DNA of 64,000 nucleotides from an uncultured Polaribacter sp. (GTDB lineage Bacteria > Bacteroidota > Bacteroidia > Flavobacteriales > Flavobacteriaceae). The position numbers and the translations under genes were made by a program. The notes under the pieces are model-generated. The model did not search any database, had not been told where the DNA came from, and saw nothing but the letters and a program-made list of their open reading frames with translations. How positions within the stretch are numbered: the first letter of the stretch is position 1; each line of letters begins with the position of its first letter. Positions 28,110 through 37,622 of this stretch are shown one piece after another. The stretch lies in assembly GCF_947496195.1 (NCBI RefSeq), contig NZ_CANMBY010000002.1:620001-684000 (forward strand), written 5' to 3'.

Positions 28110-30563
28110 ATGACTTTAAAAACTGCTACATCTTCATCACAAGAAATATCTTTTAATGAATTTAAAAAAGAAGTTTTAAACGATTATAAAATTGCAAAAA
28201 TAAGCAGAGAATGTAGTCTTTTAGGAAGACGTGAAGTGCTTACTGGAAAAGCAAAATTTGGTATTTTTGGTGATGGTAAAGAAGTGCCACAATTAGCTAT
28301 GGCAAAGGCTTTCAAAAAAGGAGATTTTAGATCTGGTTACTACAGAGATCAAACTTTTATGATGGCAATTGGAGAATTATCTGCGCAACAATTTTTTGCT
28401 GGTTTGTATGCACATACAGATATAAAAGAAGATCCAATGTCTGCAGGTAGACAAATGGGTGGTCATTTTGCGACTCACAGTTTACATGAAGATGGTAGCT
28501 GGAAAAACTTAACAGAACAATACAATTCAAGTTCAGACATCTCTCCTACTGCTGGTCAAATGCCTCGTTTATTAGGTTTAGCTCAAGCTTCAAAAATTTA
28601 TAGAAACGAAAAAAGTGTTCAAAACAAAACCAATTTCTCTATAAATGGTAATGAAGTTGCTTGGGGTACAATAGGTAATGCAAGTACAAGTGAAGGATTA
28701 TTTTTTGAAACAATTAATGCTGCTGGTGTTTTACAAGTGCCAATGGTAATGAGTGTTTGGGATGATGAATATGGAATTTCTGTTCATGCTAAACATCAAA
28801 CCACTAAAGAAAGTATCTCAGAAATTTTAAAAGGATTTCAAAGAGATGAAAAAAATAAAGGTTACGAAATTTTTGTAGTAAATGGTTGGGATTATGTTCA
28901 ATTAATGAGCACCTATCAAGAAGCTGCAAAAATTGCAAGAGAAGAACATGTACCTGTTTTAATTCATGTTAAAGAATTAACACAACCACAAGGTCATTCT
29001 ACTTCTGGTTCTCATGAAAGATATAAAACAAAAGATCGTCTTCAGTGGGAAAGAGATCACGATTGTATAGCTAAAATGCGTGAGTGGATTTTGGAATTCG
29101 AATTAGAAACAGAATCTGGAGAAACTTTACGTTTTATTGATAGCGAAGAAGAATTAATTATTCTTGAAAAAGAAGCTAAAAAAGAAGTAACCAATGCAAA
29201 AAGAAATGCTTGGAATGCTTACTTAAATGAAATAAAAGCAGAAGGCACATTAGTTTCTCAGATTTTAGAAAGAGTTGCTAAAAAAAGTGCTAATGGAGCT
29301 TTTATTACAAAATATAAAAATGATTTAGTATCTAACTCAGAACCTACTAGAAAAGATGTTTTATCTGCTGCTAGAAAATGTTTATGGCATTTAAAAGATG
29401 AATCTTTTCCTGAAAAAATTGAGCTTCAAAACTTTATTAAATCATCTTTAAAAAATGCTTACAGTAAATACTCTACTCATTTATTAAATGAATCTGAATC
29501 TAATGTGTTAGCAGTTGCAGAACAACTACCTACTTATGCTCAAGAAAAAAATTTAGTAGATGCAAGAGTTGTGATGCGAGATAATTTTGATGCCATATTA
29601 GAAAAGCATAATGATGTTGTTATTTTTGGAGAAGATGCTGGTTTTATTGGAGATGTTAATCAAGGTCTAGAAGGTCTGCAAGAAAAATTTGGAGAGATAA
29701 GAATTTCTGACACTGGTATTAGAGAAGCTACCATTATTGGACAAGGAATAGGTTTAGCAATGAGAGGTTTAAGACCTATTGCAGAAGTACAATATTTAGA
29801 TTATTTATTGTATGCTTTACAAATAATGAGCGATGATTTAGCTACTTTACGTTACAGAAGTTTTGGTAAGCAAAAAGCACCATTAATTATAAGAACTAGA
29901 GGTCATAGATTAGAAGGAATTTGGCATGCAGGTTCACCTATGGGTGGCATTATAAATAATGTAAGAGGTATGCATGTTTTAGTACCAAGAAATATGACTA
30001 AAGCTGCTGGTTTTTATAATACTTTATTGGAAGGTGATGATCCTGCACTAGTTGTAGAATGTTTAAATGGATATCGTTTAAAAGAAAATTTACCAACTAA
30101 TTTAGGAGAGTTTAAAACCAAAATTGGTGTTGTAGAAACTATTAAAGAAGGTAAAGACATGACTGTTGTTTCTTACGGGTCTACTTTACGTTTAGTAGAA
30201 GAAGCTGCAAAAGACTTACTACAAGTGGGTATTAATATAGAAATTATAGATGCACAATCTTTATTACCTTTTGATTTACATCATGATTGTGTAAAGAGTT
30301 TAGCTAAAACGAATAAATTGTTAGTTGTTGATGAAGATGTACCTGGAGGTGCTTCTGCTTATATTTTACAAGAGATTTTAGAAAATCAAAATGGATATGA
30401 ATATTTAGATAGTAAACCATCTACATTAACATCAAAGCCACATAGACCTGCTTATGGTACAGATGGAGATTATTTTTCTAAACCATCTACAGAAGATATT
30501 TTCGAGAAAATTTATGCAATGATGCATGAATATAATCCTCAAAAATTTAAAAGTTTATATTAG
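28110..30563 (+). CDS. Fused E1 alpha/beta subunit of a 2-oxoacid (probably branched-chain) dehydrogenase
   Basis: Thiamine-diphosphate enzyme that decarboxylates a 2-oxoacid and transfers the acyl group to the E2 lipoyl domain. Of 817 residues, about 1-420 form the alpha part (GRREVLTGKAKFGIFGDGKE; SAGRQMGGHFATHS) and about 485-817 the beta part (IFGEDAGFIGDVNQGL; AEVQYLDYLLYALQI). The canonical thiamine-binding GDG is GNA here (GNASTSEG, from residue 189), and the later Asn-rich element reads WDDEYGIS; I believe other flavobacterial fusions share this. No E2 or E3 gene is adjacent. Transcription starts at its own promoter and ends at a strong terminator, so it is monocistronic. Confidence 0.9.
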   Translation: MTLKTATSSSQEISFNEFKKEVLNDYKIAKISRECSLLGRREVLTGKAKFGIFGDGKEVPQLAMAKAFKKGDFRSGYYRDQTFMMAIGELSAQQFFAGLYAHTDIKEDPMSAGRQMGGHFATHSLHEDGSWKNLTEQYNSSSDISPTAGQMPRLLGLAQASKIYRNEKSVQNKTNFSINGNEVAWGTIGNASTSEGLFFETINAAGVLQVPMVMSVWDDEYGISVHAKHQTTKESISEILKGFQRDEKNKGYEIFVVNGWDYVQLMSTYQEAAKIAREEHVPVLIHVKELTQPQGHSTSGSHERYKTKDRLQWERDHDCIAKMREWILEFELETESGETLRFIDSEEELIILEKEAKKEVTNAKRNAWNAYLNEIKAEGTLVSQILERVAKKSANGAFITKYKNDLVSNSEPTRKDVLSAARKCLWHLKDESFPEKIELQNFIKSSLKNAYSKYSTHLLNESESNVLAVAEQLPTYAQEKNLVDARVVMRDNFDAILEKHNDVVIFGEDAGFIGDVNQGLEGLQEKFGEIRISDTGIREATIIGQGIGLAMRGLRPIAEVQYLDYLLYALQIMSDDLATLRYRSFGKQKAPLIIRTRGHRLEGIWHAGSPMGGIINNVRGMHVLVPRNMTKAAGFYNTLLEGDDPALVVECLNGYRLKENLPTNLGEFKTKIGVVETIKEGKDMTVVSYGSTLRLVEEAAKDLLQVGINIEIIDAQSLLPFDLHHDCVKSLAKTNKLLVVDEDVPGGASAYILQEILENQNGYEYLDSKPSTLTSKPHRPAYGTDGDYFSKPSTEDIFEKIYAMMHEYNPQKFKSLY

Positions 30564-30567
30564 AATA

Positions 30568-30603
30568 AAAAAACCCCAATCAAATTTGATTGGGGTTTTT
30601 TTT
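30568..30603 (+). terminator. Intrinsic terminator after the E1 fusion gene
   Basis: A perfect palindrome centred at 30584/30585 (CCCCAATCA, loop AATT, TGATTGGGG) is followed by a run of eight T and preceded by A-rich bases, so it can work in both directions. Confidence 0.92.
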
Positions 30604-30674
30604 AACACTTACTAACACAAAAGATTTTGTAAGTTTTCTTAATTTAGGCTCAAATAATTCAAATCAAACTTTTT

Positions 30675-33098
30675 ATGAAAAAACTACTACTCTTTTCATT
30701 GATTTTAGCATTTTCAATTTCACCACAAGCTAATGCTCAAAAGAAAAAATCTAAAAAAGACAAAAAGACTGCACAAGTTGCACCAAAACCAAAAAAAAGC
30801 AAACCATCTTACAAAACCTATGTAAATTCTAAAACAAAATCAGATGATGGTTTATTTCATGTACATAATAACAATGGTAAATTCATGTACGAAATTCCAA
30901 AATCTCATTTTGGAAAAGAAATGTTATTAGTTACTAGAATTAAAGACATCCCTGCTGGTTTAGGTGGTGGTTATGTGAATGCTGGTTCAAAAATTAATAC
31001 ACAAGTTGTAGTTTGGGAGGAGTTTCAAAATAAAATTTTACTAAAAGTAAAATCGTATAACGCAGTTGCAAATGATTCTCTACCCATTTATAAATCAGTG
31101 AAAGCAAACAACCTAGAACCTATTATTTATGCTTTTGATATAAAATCTCAAAACCCAGATTCTACTGCTGTTTTAGTTGATGTTACAAAATTCTTCTCTT
31201 CAGACATAAAAGCTATTTCTGCTTTACCTTCTTTTTACAGAGCTCGTTATAAAGTAAGAAGATTAGACCCAACTCGTAGTTTTATCAATAGCATAAAAAG
31301 TTACCCAAAAAATATAGAGGTTGTTCAAGACTTTACTTATGATGCAGCAGCTCCACCAAGTAACAGTAATACAAATACAATTACAATAAGAGTAAATCAG
31401 TCAATGATATTACTTCCAGAAGATAAAATGATGCCAAGAATTTATGATAAAAGAGTTGGTTATTTTTCTATTGGAAATGTAGACTATAGCTCTGAAGCTT
31501 TAAAAGCAGATGCTAAAAGATATATAAGAAGATGGCGTTTAGAGCCTAAAGATGTTAGCGCTTATAATAGAGGTGAATTAGTAGAACCAATTAAACCTAT
31601 TGTGTATTATTTAGACCCTGCAACTCCAGAAAAATTAAGAAAATACATTAAACAAGGTGTAGACGATTGGGCAAAAGTTTTTGAAACAGCAGGATTTAAA
31701 AATGCAATTATGGCAAAATATCCTCCTACTAAAGAAGAAGACCCAGAGTTTAGTATGGAAGATGTACGTTACTCTTCTATAAGGTATGTAGCAAGTACAA
31801 CAAGAAATGCAACTGGACCAAGTGTTTCAGACCCTAGAACTGGAGAAATTTTAGAGAGTGATATTATTTGGTATCACAACCACTTACGTTCTTACAGAAA
31901 TAGATATTTATTAGAAACTGGTGCAGCAAATCCTTCTGCAAGAACATTAGATACACCTGCTGAAGAAATTGGTGAAATGATGCGAATGGTTATTTCTCAT
32001 GAGGTTGGTCATGCTTTAGGTTTACCTCATAATATGGCTGCAAGTTTTGCATATCCTGTAGATTCTTTACGTTCTGGAAAGTTTACTCAAAAAATGGGAA
32101 TTGCAGCAACCATAATGGATTATGCACGTTACAATTATATAGCGCAACCAGGTGATAAAAACATCAGATTTATTCGTCAATTAGGACCTTATGATCATTA
32201 TGCAATTAACTGGGGATATCGTAAACTTTCTTGGGCAAAAACCCCTGAACAAGAAGTGGAAACTTTAGATAAATGGATTGAAGATAAAGCTGATAATCCT
32301 ATTTATAGATTTGGAGGTCAACGTTTTGATCCATCAGCACAAACAGAAGGTATTGGAAACGATCAAGTAAAAGCATCTACATATGGTGTAAAAAACTTAA
32401 AAATTGTAGCTAAAAACTTACCTGATTGGACATCTAATCAAACCAATAATTATGAGGATTTATCTGAATTATATGGAGAATTATTAGGTGTTTGGAGCAG
32501 ATATGTAGGTCATGTTTCTGGCAATATTGGTGGTGTTTACGAATACAATAAAAAACCAAGTCAAGATGGTTTTGTTTATCAACCAGTTTCAAAAGAAAAG
32601 CAAAAAGAGTCTATGTCTTGGTTACAAGAAAATGCCTTTAAAACACAAGATTGGTTGTTAGATAATAGCATTTTAGCAAATATAGACGAGAGTGGTTATA
32701 CTAACAGAATGTTACGTTTACAAAACAGACAATTAGCTACTTTATTAAGTACATCTCGTTTAGAAAGAATGATAGATGCGTCTGTAATTGAACCAAATTC
32801 TTATGAAGTTATAGATATGGTTCGTGATTTAAGAAATGGTATATTTTCTGAAGCTAATTACACTAGAAATGTAGATGTATTTAGACGTAACTTACAAAAA
32901 GCTTTTATAGACAGAATGGCTTCTATTATGAATTCTAAAAGCCCTAAACATGCAGATATTAATTCTATTGTTAGAGGTGAATTAGAGTCTTTAAATTTTC
33001 AACTAACTATTGCAAAAAATAGACGAGTTAATAGAATGACAAAATATCATTATAGAGATTGCTTGGCTAAAATCAAACAAATATTAGATCCGAAGTAA
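30675..33098 (+). CDS. Exported zinc-dependent metalloprotease (DUF5117/DUF5118 family)
   Basis: Protein of 807 residues with signal peptide 1-22 (ending ANAQ) and a Lys-rich linker to about residue 45. The zinc motif HEVGHALGLPHN begins at residue 442, giving H442, E443, H446 and H452 of a metzincin-like HEXXHxxGxxH site; a Met-turn-like MDYARYNY lies about 35 residues later. The N-terminal part matches the DUF5118/DUF5117 region that precedes the catalytic domain in this Bacteroidota family. Substrates are unknown; periplasmic or surface location is expected. Convergent with the DUF2851 gene, whose stop is only 5 bases away, with no terminator between them. Confidence 0.87.
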   Translation: MKKLLLFSLILAFSISPQANAQKKKSKKDKKTAQVAPKPKKSKPSYKTYVNSKTKSDDGLFHVHNNNGKFMYEIPKSHFGKEMLLVTRIKDIPAGLGGGYVNAGSKINTQVVVWEEFQNKILLKVKSYNAVANDSLPIYKSVKANNLEPIIYAFDIKSQNPDSTAVLVDVTKFFSSDIKAISALPSFYRARYKVRRLDPTRSFINSIKSYPKNIEVVQDFTYDAAAPPSNSNTNTITIRVNQSMILLPEDKMMPRIYDKRVGYFSIGNVDYSSEALKADAKRYIRRWRLEPKDVSAYNRGELVEPIKPIVYYLDPATPEKLRKYIKQGVDDWAKVFETAGFKNAIMAKYPPTKEEDPEFSMEDVRYSSIRYVASTTRNATGPSVSDPRTGEILESDIIWYHNHLRSYRNRYLLETGAANPSARTLDTPAEEIGEMMRMVISHEVGHALGLPHNMAASFAYPVDSLRSGKFTQKMGIAATIMDYARYNYIAQPGDKNIRFIRQLGPYDHYAINWGYRKLSWAKTPEQEVETLDKWIEDKADNPIYRFGGQRFDPSAQTEGIGNDQVKASTYGVKNLKIVAKNLPDWTSNQTNNYEDLSELYGELLGVWSRYVGHVSGNIGGVYEYNKKPSQDGFVYQPVSKEKQKESMSWLQENAFKTQDWLLDNSILANIDESGYTNRMLRLQNRQLATLLSTSRLERMIDASVIEPNSYEVIDMVRDLRNGIFSEANYTRNVDVFRRNLQKAFIDRMASIMNSKSPKHADINSIVRGELESLNFQLTIAKNRRVNRMTKYHYRDCLAKIKQILDPK

Positions 33099-33103
33099 GT
33101 AAC

Positions 33104-34375
33104 TTACTTTCTAACTAAATAATTACCTATTGCACATTGTAAACAACGTTTCTTTGTGCAATAGTTGTTTTTAAGCTCTAATAAAGCTTGACTTTCCATG
33201 GCATTATTAGCGTCCAATTTTAAATCTTTAAACTTAGTAATGATGGTGTTTTTTTCTGACGAAACTTGCTGAATTAATTTTAAAATTTCTTCATTAAAAT
33301 TTTCTCCTTTGTATTTTAAATACACAAATTTTAAAGGAATTATAGTATTTATTAAAACCAAGTCTACAAAAGCCTTAGAAATATTTTTAGAACTTGATTT
33401 TGATGCTTTATCAAAAGTGAAATGGTTTTTCCAAAAATCATTAATCTTAATTTTAAATAAGTCATAAAAATGGTCTTTTTTATTTATTTCCATAATAGAT
33501 GAAAACAAATTTTGATGCTTATAATATAAAGCACTCAATTGAGCAATTCGTATTGTAGGAAAATTATGAGGCCTCATTCTAAAAAACTGAAATACGTGTT
33601 TTGAAATTGGTTTTAATTTATACTTATAAGACAAATACTCGTATTCTTTTTGAAGCTCATTATAATAGAGTTCTTCTATTGATTCTATTAAAAAACCTGC
33701 TTGCCCAAATAAAAGTGCGTTTAGTTGTTTTTTATCAAAACGAACTTTTCTTATTATTGAAAAATCTATTGAATTTGCCAATTGTAAAAAAGCATCTCCA
33801 TTTATTTTTAACCCAAAATTTTTAGCAAGTAATAGAAATAAAACCGCTTCAAAATCAAAGTTATTTTTCTTTAATAATTCAGTAATAAATTCTGATTTAC
33901 TTTCTAATCTTTCAAAATACAAACGCTCTAACCAATTTAGAATTAAGAAATCATCTAAATCTGAAATTTGATTTTCACAAGGAATCCAGCTTTTATTATT
34001 TTTAGATATTTCTTGATAAGCTTTAAATACTTTTTTATCAACAATATCTTTTAATTCTAAAGTAGGTAAAGGCTTATTATTTTTCATAAAAACGTCTGTG
34101 TCATGCTCCCAAACCACATGTAAAATAACAGCATCATAATTAACATCTGTTTCGTGTTTATGCAAATACCAATCAGAAGATTTTATATGCATTTCTACAT
34201 TACCTGCCCAATGTTGATTATCTAAAAACAATTGAGCATTTAAGAAATCTGGACCGCTATTAACATTACGTTTTCCAACATCTTTAATAACTAAAGAATC
34301 TTGTTTTGAGGTTTTTATAGCAGTTTTAGAAAATAATTTGTATTGCCATACATAATACAAAAAGTCTTCTTTCAT
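33104..34375 (-). CDS. DUF2851 family protein
   Basis: Protein of 423 residues with no signal peptide or membrane segment. The N-terminal region (MKEDFLYYVWQYKLFSKTAI; VNSGPDFLNAQL near residue 37; WAGNVEMHIKSSDW near 55) matches the DUF2851 family, widespread and single-copy in Bacteroidota. A nuclease-like fold has been suggested to me by the conserved acidic/VEMHIKxSDW pattern, but I cannot prove it. The C-terminal Cys cluster (CTKKRCLQCAIGNYL, last 20 residues) resembles a metal-binding site. It is transcribed alone toward the metalloprotease gene. Confidence 0.8.
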   Translation of the reverse strand: MKEDFLYYVWQYKLFSKTAIKTSKQDSLVIKDVGKRNVNSGPDFLNAQLFLDNQHWAGNVEMHIKSSDWYLHKHETDVNYDAVILHVVWEHDTDVFMKNNKPLPTLELKDIVDKKVFKAYQEISKNNKSWIPCENQISDLDDFLILNWLERLYFERLESKSEFITELLKKNNFDFEAVLFLLLAKNFGLKINGDAFLQLANSIDFSIIRKVRFDKKQLNALLFGQAGFLIESIEELYYNELQKEYEYLSYKYKLKPISKHVFQFFRMRPHNFPTIRIAQLSALYYKHQNLFSSIMEINKKDHFYDLFKIKINDFWKNHFTFDKASKSSSKNISKAFVDLVLINTIIPLKFVYLKYKGENFNEEILKLIQQVSSEKNTIITKFKDLKLDANNAMESQALLELKNNYCTKKRCLQCAIGNYLVRK

Positions 34376-34460
34376 AGTTTTTTGTTTTCAAGGTACAAAA
34401 AATTTATACTCATATAAATTTTACTAATCAGTTTTAAAAAAAAGTGCAATAGCATTCATT

Positions 34461-34468
34461 TATTTTTG
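34461..34468 (+). promoter_or_regulatory. Promoter -7 box for the nitroreductase gene
   Basis: TATTTTTG matches TAnnTTTG and lies 18 bases upstream of the ATG at 34487, which excludes the GTG at 34466 as a start and implies a very short leader. Confidence 0.55.
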
Positions 34469-34486
34469 TGTAAAATTTATAAAAAC

Positions 34487-35119
34487 ATGAATGTAATTGA
34501 AAGTTTAGAATGGAGATATGCTGTAAAGAAATTTGATGCTGATAAATCTCTAACTGAAAACCAGATAACAACTTTAAAAAAAGCGTTTAATTTAACAGCT
34601 ACTTCATATGGTTTACAACCTTTAAAACTAGTAGTCATAAAAAATAAAGACATACAAAAAGAGCTAGTGGTACATTCTTGGAATCAGCCTCAAGTATTAG
34701 AAGCTTCTCACCTTTTAGTAATTTGCATACCAAAAACTTACGATAAAGAAGAAGTAACCAAATATTTTAATTTGGTTCAAAAAATTAGAAACACACCAGA
34801 TGCCATTATAAATCCTTTTAAAAAGTTTTTAACTCAAGAAATTGAAAAGAAAACTCAAGAAGAATTATTTGCATGGAATAAAAATCAAGCTTATTTAGCT
34901 TTAGGAAACCTTTTAACTGTTTGTGCTTCTCTACAAATAGATGCTTGTCCTATGGAAGGTTTTATTCCAGAAAAATATGACGAAGTATTAGAACTAGATA
35001 AACATAATCTCACATCTACTTTAGTTTTACCTGTTGGATATAGAGCAAATGATGATTACATGAAAGATCTTAAAAAAGTGAGAAAAAATTTAGAAGAAGT
35101 TGTTTTAGAAATTAACTAA
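34487..35119 (+). CDS. NAD(P)H-dependent nitroreductase-family oxidoreductase
   Basis: FMN enzyme of the NfsB/FRase I type that reduces nitroaromatics, quinones or flavins. It has 210 residues from the ATG at 34487 (MNVIESLEWRYAVKKFDADK); the frame extends to a GTG at 34466 that overlaps a promoter box. The N-terminal RYAVKKFD is the FMN-phosphate-contacting segment, ATSYGLQP lies near residue 40, and the C-terminal GYRANDDYMKDLKKVRK is typical. The physiological substrate is unknown. It is a single-gene unit with its own terminator. Confidence 0.9.
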   Translation: MNVIESLEWRYAVKKFDADKSLTENQITTLKKAFNLTATSYGLQPLKLVVIKNKDIQKELVVHSWNQPQVLEASHLLVICIPKTYDKEEVTKYFNLVQKIRNTPDAIINPFKKFLTQEIEKKTQEELFAWNKNQAYLALGNLLTVCASLQIDACPMEGFIPEKYDEVLELDKHNLTSTLVLPVGYRANDDYMKDLKKVRKNLEEVVLEIN

Positions 35120-35140
35120 TTACCTAATAAAAATAAATAG

Positions 35141-35168
35141 GCCTTCATTTTTTTGAAGGCTTTTTTTT
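35141..35168 (+). terminator. Intrinsic terminator after the nitroreductase gene
   Basis: GCCTTCA (35141-35147) pairs with TGAAGGC (35154-35160) around six T, followed by eight T. Confidence 0.9.
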
Positions 35169-35213
35169 ATGGATTTAAAAACCGTAATTTTACCTTAAAA
35201 TTATAATAAAAAT

Positions 35214-36668
35214 ATGAGTACTGATATCAGAAATATAGAACCTAAAACTGTTTGGAATCATTTTGCAGATTTAAATGCTGTACCTCGTCCATCAAAAAAA
35301 GAAGAAAGGGTAATACAATTTATGGTTGATTTTGGCAAAAGCTTAAATTTAGAAACTTCAGTAGATAAAGTGGGTAATGTTATTATTAAAAAGCCAGCAA
35401 CTTCTGGTATGGAAAAGAGAAAAAAAATTGTGATGCAAGGCCATATAGATATGGTACATCAAAAAAATGCAGATACAGTTTTTGATTTTGACTCACAAGG
35501 TATTCAAATGTTTGTAGATGGTGATTGGGTAAAAGCAAAAGGAACAACTTTAGGTGCAGATAATGGTCTAGGTGTTGCTGCAATTATGGCTGTTTTATCT
35601 TCTACAGACATTCCTCACCCAGCTATAGAAGGTTTATTTACCATAGATGAAGAAACTGGCATGACAGGTGCTATGGGTTTAGAAGGCAATGTTTTAGAAG
35701 GTGAAATTTTACTAAATTTAGATACAGAAGAAGATGATGAAATTGGTATTGGTTGTGCAGGTGGTGTAGATATTACTGCAACTGGTTCTTATAAAGAGGA
35801 AATAACTAGAGAAGATGATATTGCTTATCAAGTTTCTGTTAAAGGATTAAATGGAGGGCATTCTGGAATGGATATTATTAAAGGTTTAGGTAATGCCAAT
35901 AAAATAATGAATAGACTACTTTATAGTGTTATTAATGCAATTGAAATTACTGAAATTAATGGTGGTAGTTTACGTAATGCAATTCCAAGAGAGAGTTTTG
36001 CTACTATAGTTACAGATAGAAATAATGACAGATTTGTTGAGCTTAGACTTTTAGAAGAAATAAAAAATATTAAAGCAGAATTTAAAACTTTAGAACCTAA
36101 TTTAGAGATTGAATTCTCTACAACATCTACTCCAAAACAAAAGATGAATAAAGAGAATTCTGCCATTTTAATTAAAGCCATTTATGCAACTTTAAATGGA
36201 GTTTATAGAATGAGTCCTGATGTTGATGGTTTAGTTGAAACTTCTAATAATGTAGCAAGAGTAATTGTAAAAGAAGGGCAAATAAAAATTGGTTGTTTAA
36301 CAAGGTCATCATCTGAAAGTAATAAATGGGATTTAGCAAATGCTATCAAATCTGCTTTTGAATTAGCAAATTATTCTGTCGAATTTTCTGGAGAATATCC
36401 TGGATGGTTACCAAATATGAATTCCTCAATTTTAAAAACAGTTGAATCTACTTATATTAAATTATTTAATGAACAACCTAATGTAGCTGCTTGTCATGCA
36501 GGATTAGAATGTGGAATTTTAGGGCAAAATTACCCAGATATGGAAATGATTTCTTTTGGTCCAAATATAAAAGGAGCGCATTCACCTGATGAAAAAGCTC
36601 AAATTTCATCAACTCAAAAATTTTGGAAGTTACTTAAAGAAGTATTAAAGAACATCCCAGAAAAATAA
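35214..36668 (+). CDS. pepD: Aminoacyl-histidine dipeptidase (PepD, M20 family)
   Basis: Cytosolic dinuclear zinc peptidase that splits Xaa-His and other dipeptides. At 484 residues it has normal length. Metal and catalytic motifs are visible: GHIDMVHQK near residue 76, GADNGLG near 113, DEETGMTGA near 144 (catalytic Glu pair), LNLDTEEDDE near 164, and CHAGLECGILG near 427. The dimerisation-domain segment GGHSGMDI lies near 214. It stands alone between a terminator and the parAB run; a 12-base-stem hairpin at 36746-36776 may end its transcript. Confidence 0.94.
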   Translation: MSTDIRNIEPKTVWNHFADLNAVPRPSKKEERVIQFMVDFGKSLNLETSVDKVGNVIIKKPATSGMEKRKKIVMQGHIDMVHQKNADTVFDFDSQGIQMFVDGDWVKAKGTTLGADNGLGVAAIMAVLSSTDIPHPAIEGLFTIDEETGMTGAMGLEGNVLEGEILLNLDTEEDDEIGIGCAGGVDITATGSYKEEITREDDIAYQVSVKGLNGGHSGMDIIKGLGNANKIMNRLLYSVINAIEITEINGGSLRNAIPRESFATIVTDRNNDRFVELRLLEEIKNIKAEFKTLEPNLEIEFSTTSTPKQKMNKENSAILIKAIYATLNGVYRMSPDVDGLVETSNNVARVIVKEGQIKIGCLTRSSSESNKWDLANAIKSAFELANYSVEFSGEYPGWLPNMNSSILKTVESTYIKLFNEQPNVAACHAGLECGILGQNYPDMEMISFGPNIKGAHSPDEKAQISSTQKFWKLLKEVLKNIPEK

Positions 36669-36745
36669 ATAAGTAATTATAGAATATCATATTAATTAAA
36701 GAGTTTAGTTAGCGCTTTTATTGTTTAAAAAAATCAATTTTTTAG

Positions 36746-36776
36746 TTGTAAATAATTATTTTTCAATTATTTACAA
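36746..36776. repeat. AT-only inverted repeat upstream of parA
   Basis: TTGTAAATAATT (36746-36757) and AATTATTTACAA (36765-36776) are perfect complements with a 7-base loop, followed by TTTTAT. It could be a weak terminator for pepD or an operator for parAB. It does not resemble parS. The remaining bases of the 188-base spacer show nothing else clear. Confidence 0.6.
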
Positions 36777-36856
36777 TTTTATCTATTTGTTAACATCTTT
36801 AACTATTAAAAACCATAAAAAAATGTAATTTTACTTTTTAGTAAGCTAAATTTTTT

Positions 36857-37621
36857 ATGGGAAAAATAATTGCAATTGCAAACCAAAAAGGTGGTGTTGG
36901 TAAGACTACAACTAGTGTAAATCTAGCTGCTTCTTTAGGTGTTTTAGAAAAAAAAGTTTTATTGATTGATGCTGACCCTCAAGCAAATGCGTCTTCTGGA
37001 TTAGGAATTGATGTAGAAAATGTTGAGTATGGAACGTATCAAGTTTTAGAACATACTATTTCTGCTAAAGATGCTGTTGTTGAAACTACATCTCCTAACG
37101 TTAGCATAATTCCTGCTCATATTGATTTAGTAGCTATTGAAATAGAACTGGTAGACAAACCAGAAAGAGAATATATGTTAAGAAAATCGTTATCAGAAAT
37201 TAAAAATGATTACGATTACATTTTAATTGATTGTGCTCCTTCTTTAGGATTAATCACCTTAAATTCTTTAGTGGCTGCAGATTCTGTAATGATACCTATT
37301 CAATGTGAATATTTTGCTTTAGAAGGATTAGGCAAACTTTTAAACACTATAAAAAGTGTACAAAAAATTCATAACTCAGAATTAGATATAGAAGGGTTAT
37401 TATTAACAATGTTCGACTCAAGATTAAGGTTATCTAACCAAGTAGTAGATGAAGTAAGAAAGCACTTCTCTACTATGGTTTTTGACACAATTATTAGAAG
37501 AAATACTCGTTTAGGAGAAGCACCAAGTTATGGTGAAAGCATTATTGCTTATGATGCTACTAGTAAAGGCGCTGTAAATTACTTAAATTTGGCGCAAGAA
37601 TTATTAAAGAAGAATTCGTAA
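36857..37621 (+). CDS. parA: Chromosome partitioning ATPase ParA (Soj)
   Basis: Walker-type ATPase that forms gradients on the nucleoid and pulls ParB-bound origin regions apart. At 254 residues it is the short chromosomal type without an HTH domain. The deviant Walker A KGGVGKTT is at residues 11-18, with switch I DADPQANA near 38 and Walker B LIDCAPSLG near 121. parB starts one base after its stop. The parA-parB-DUF5683-dapB-lepB-wbqC order is a recognised flavobacterial run. Confidence 0.97.
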   Translation: MGKIIAIANQKGGVGKTTTSVNLAASLGVLEKKVLLIDADPQANASSGLGIDVENVEYGTYQVLEHTISAKDAVVETTSPNVSIIPAHIDLVAIEIELVDKPEREYMLRKSLSEIKNDYDYILIDCAPSLGLITLNSLVAADSVMIPIQCEYFALEGLGKLLNTIKSVQKIHNSELDIEGLLLTMFDSRLRLSNQVVDEVRKHFSTMVFDTIIRRNTRLGEAPSYGESIIAYDATSKGAVNYLNLAQELLKKNS

Positions 37622-37622
37622 A

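Noticed and set aside
36746..36776. parS centromere site near parAB
   Set aside because: The palindrome is made almost only of A and T and lacks the GTTTCACGTGAAAC-type core; no such core was found in the window.
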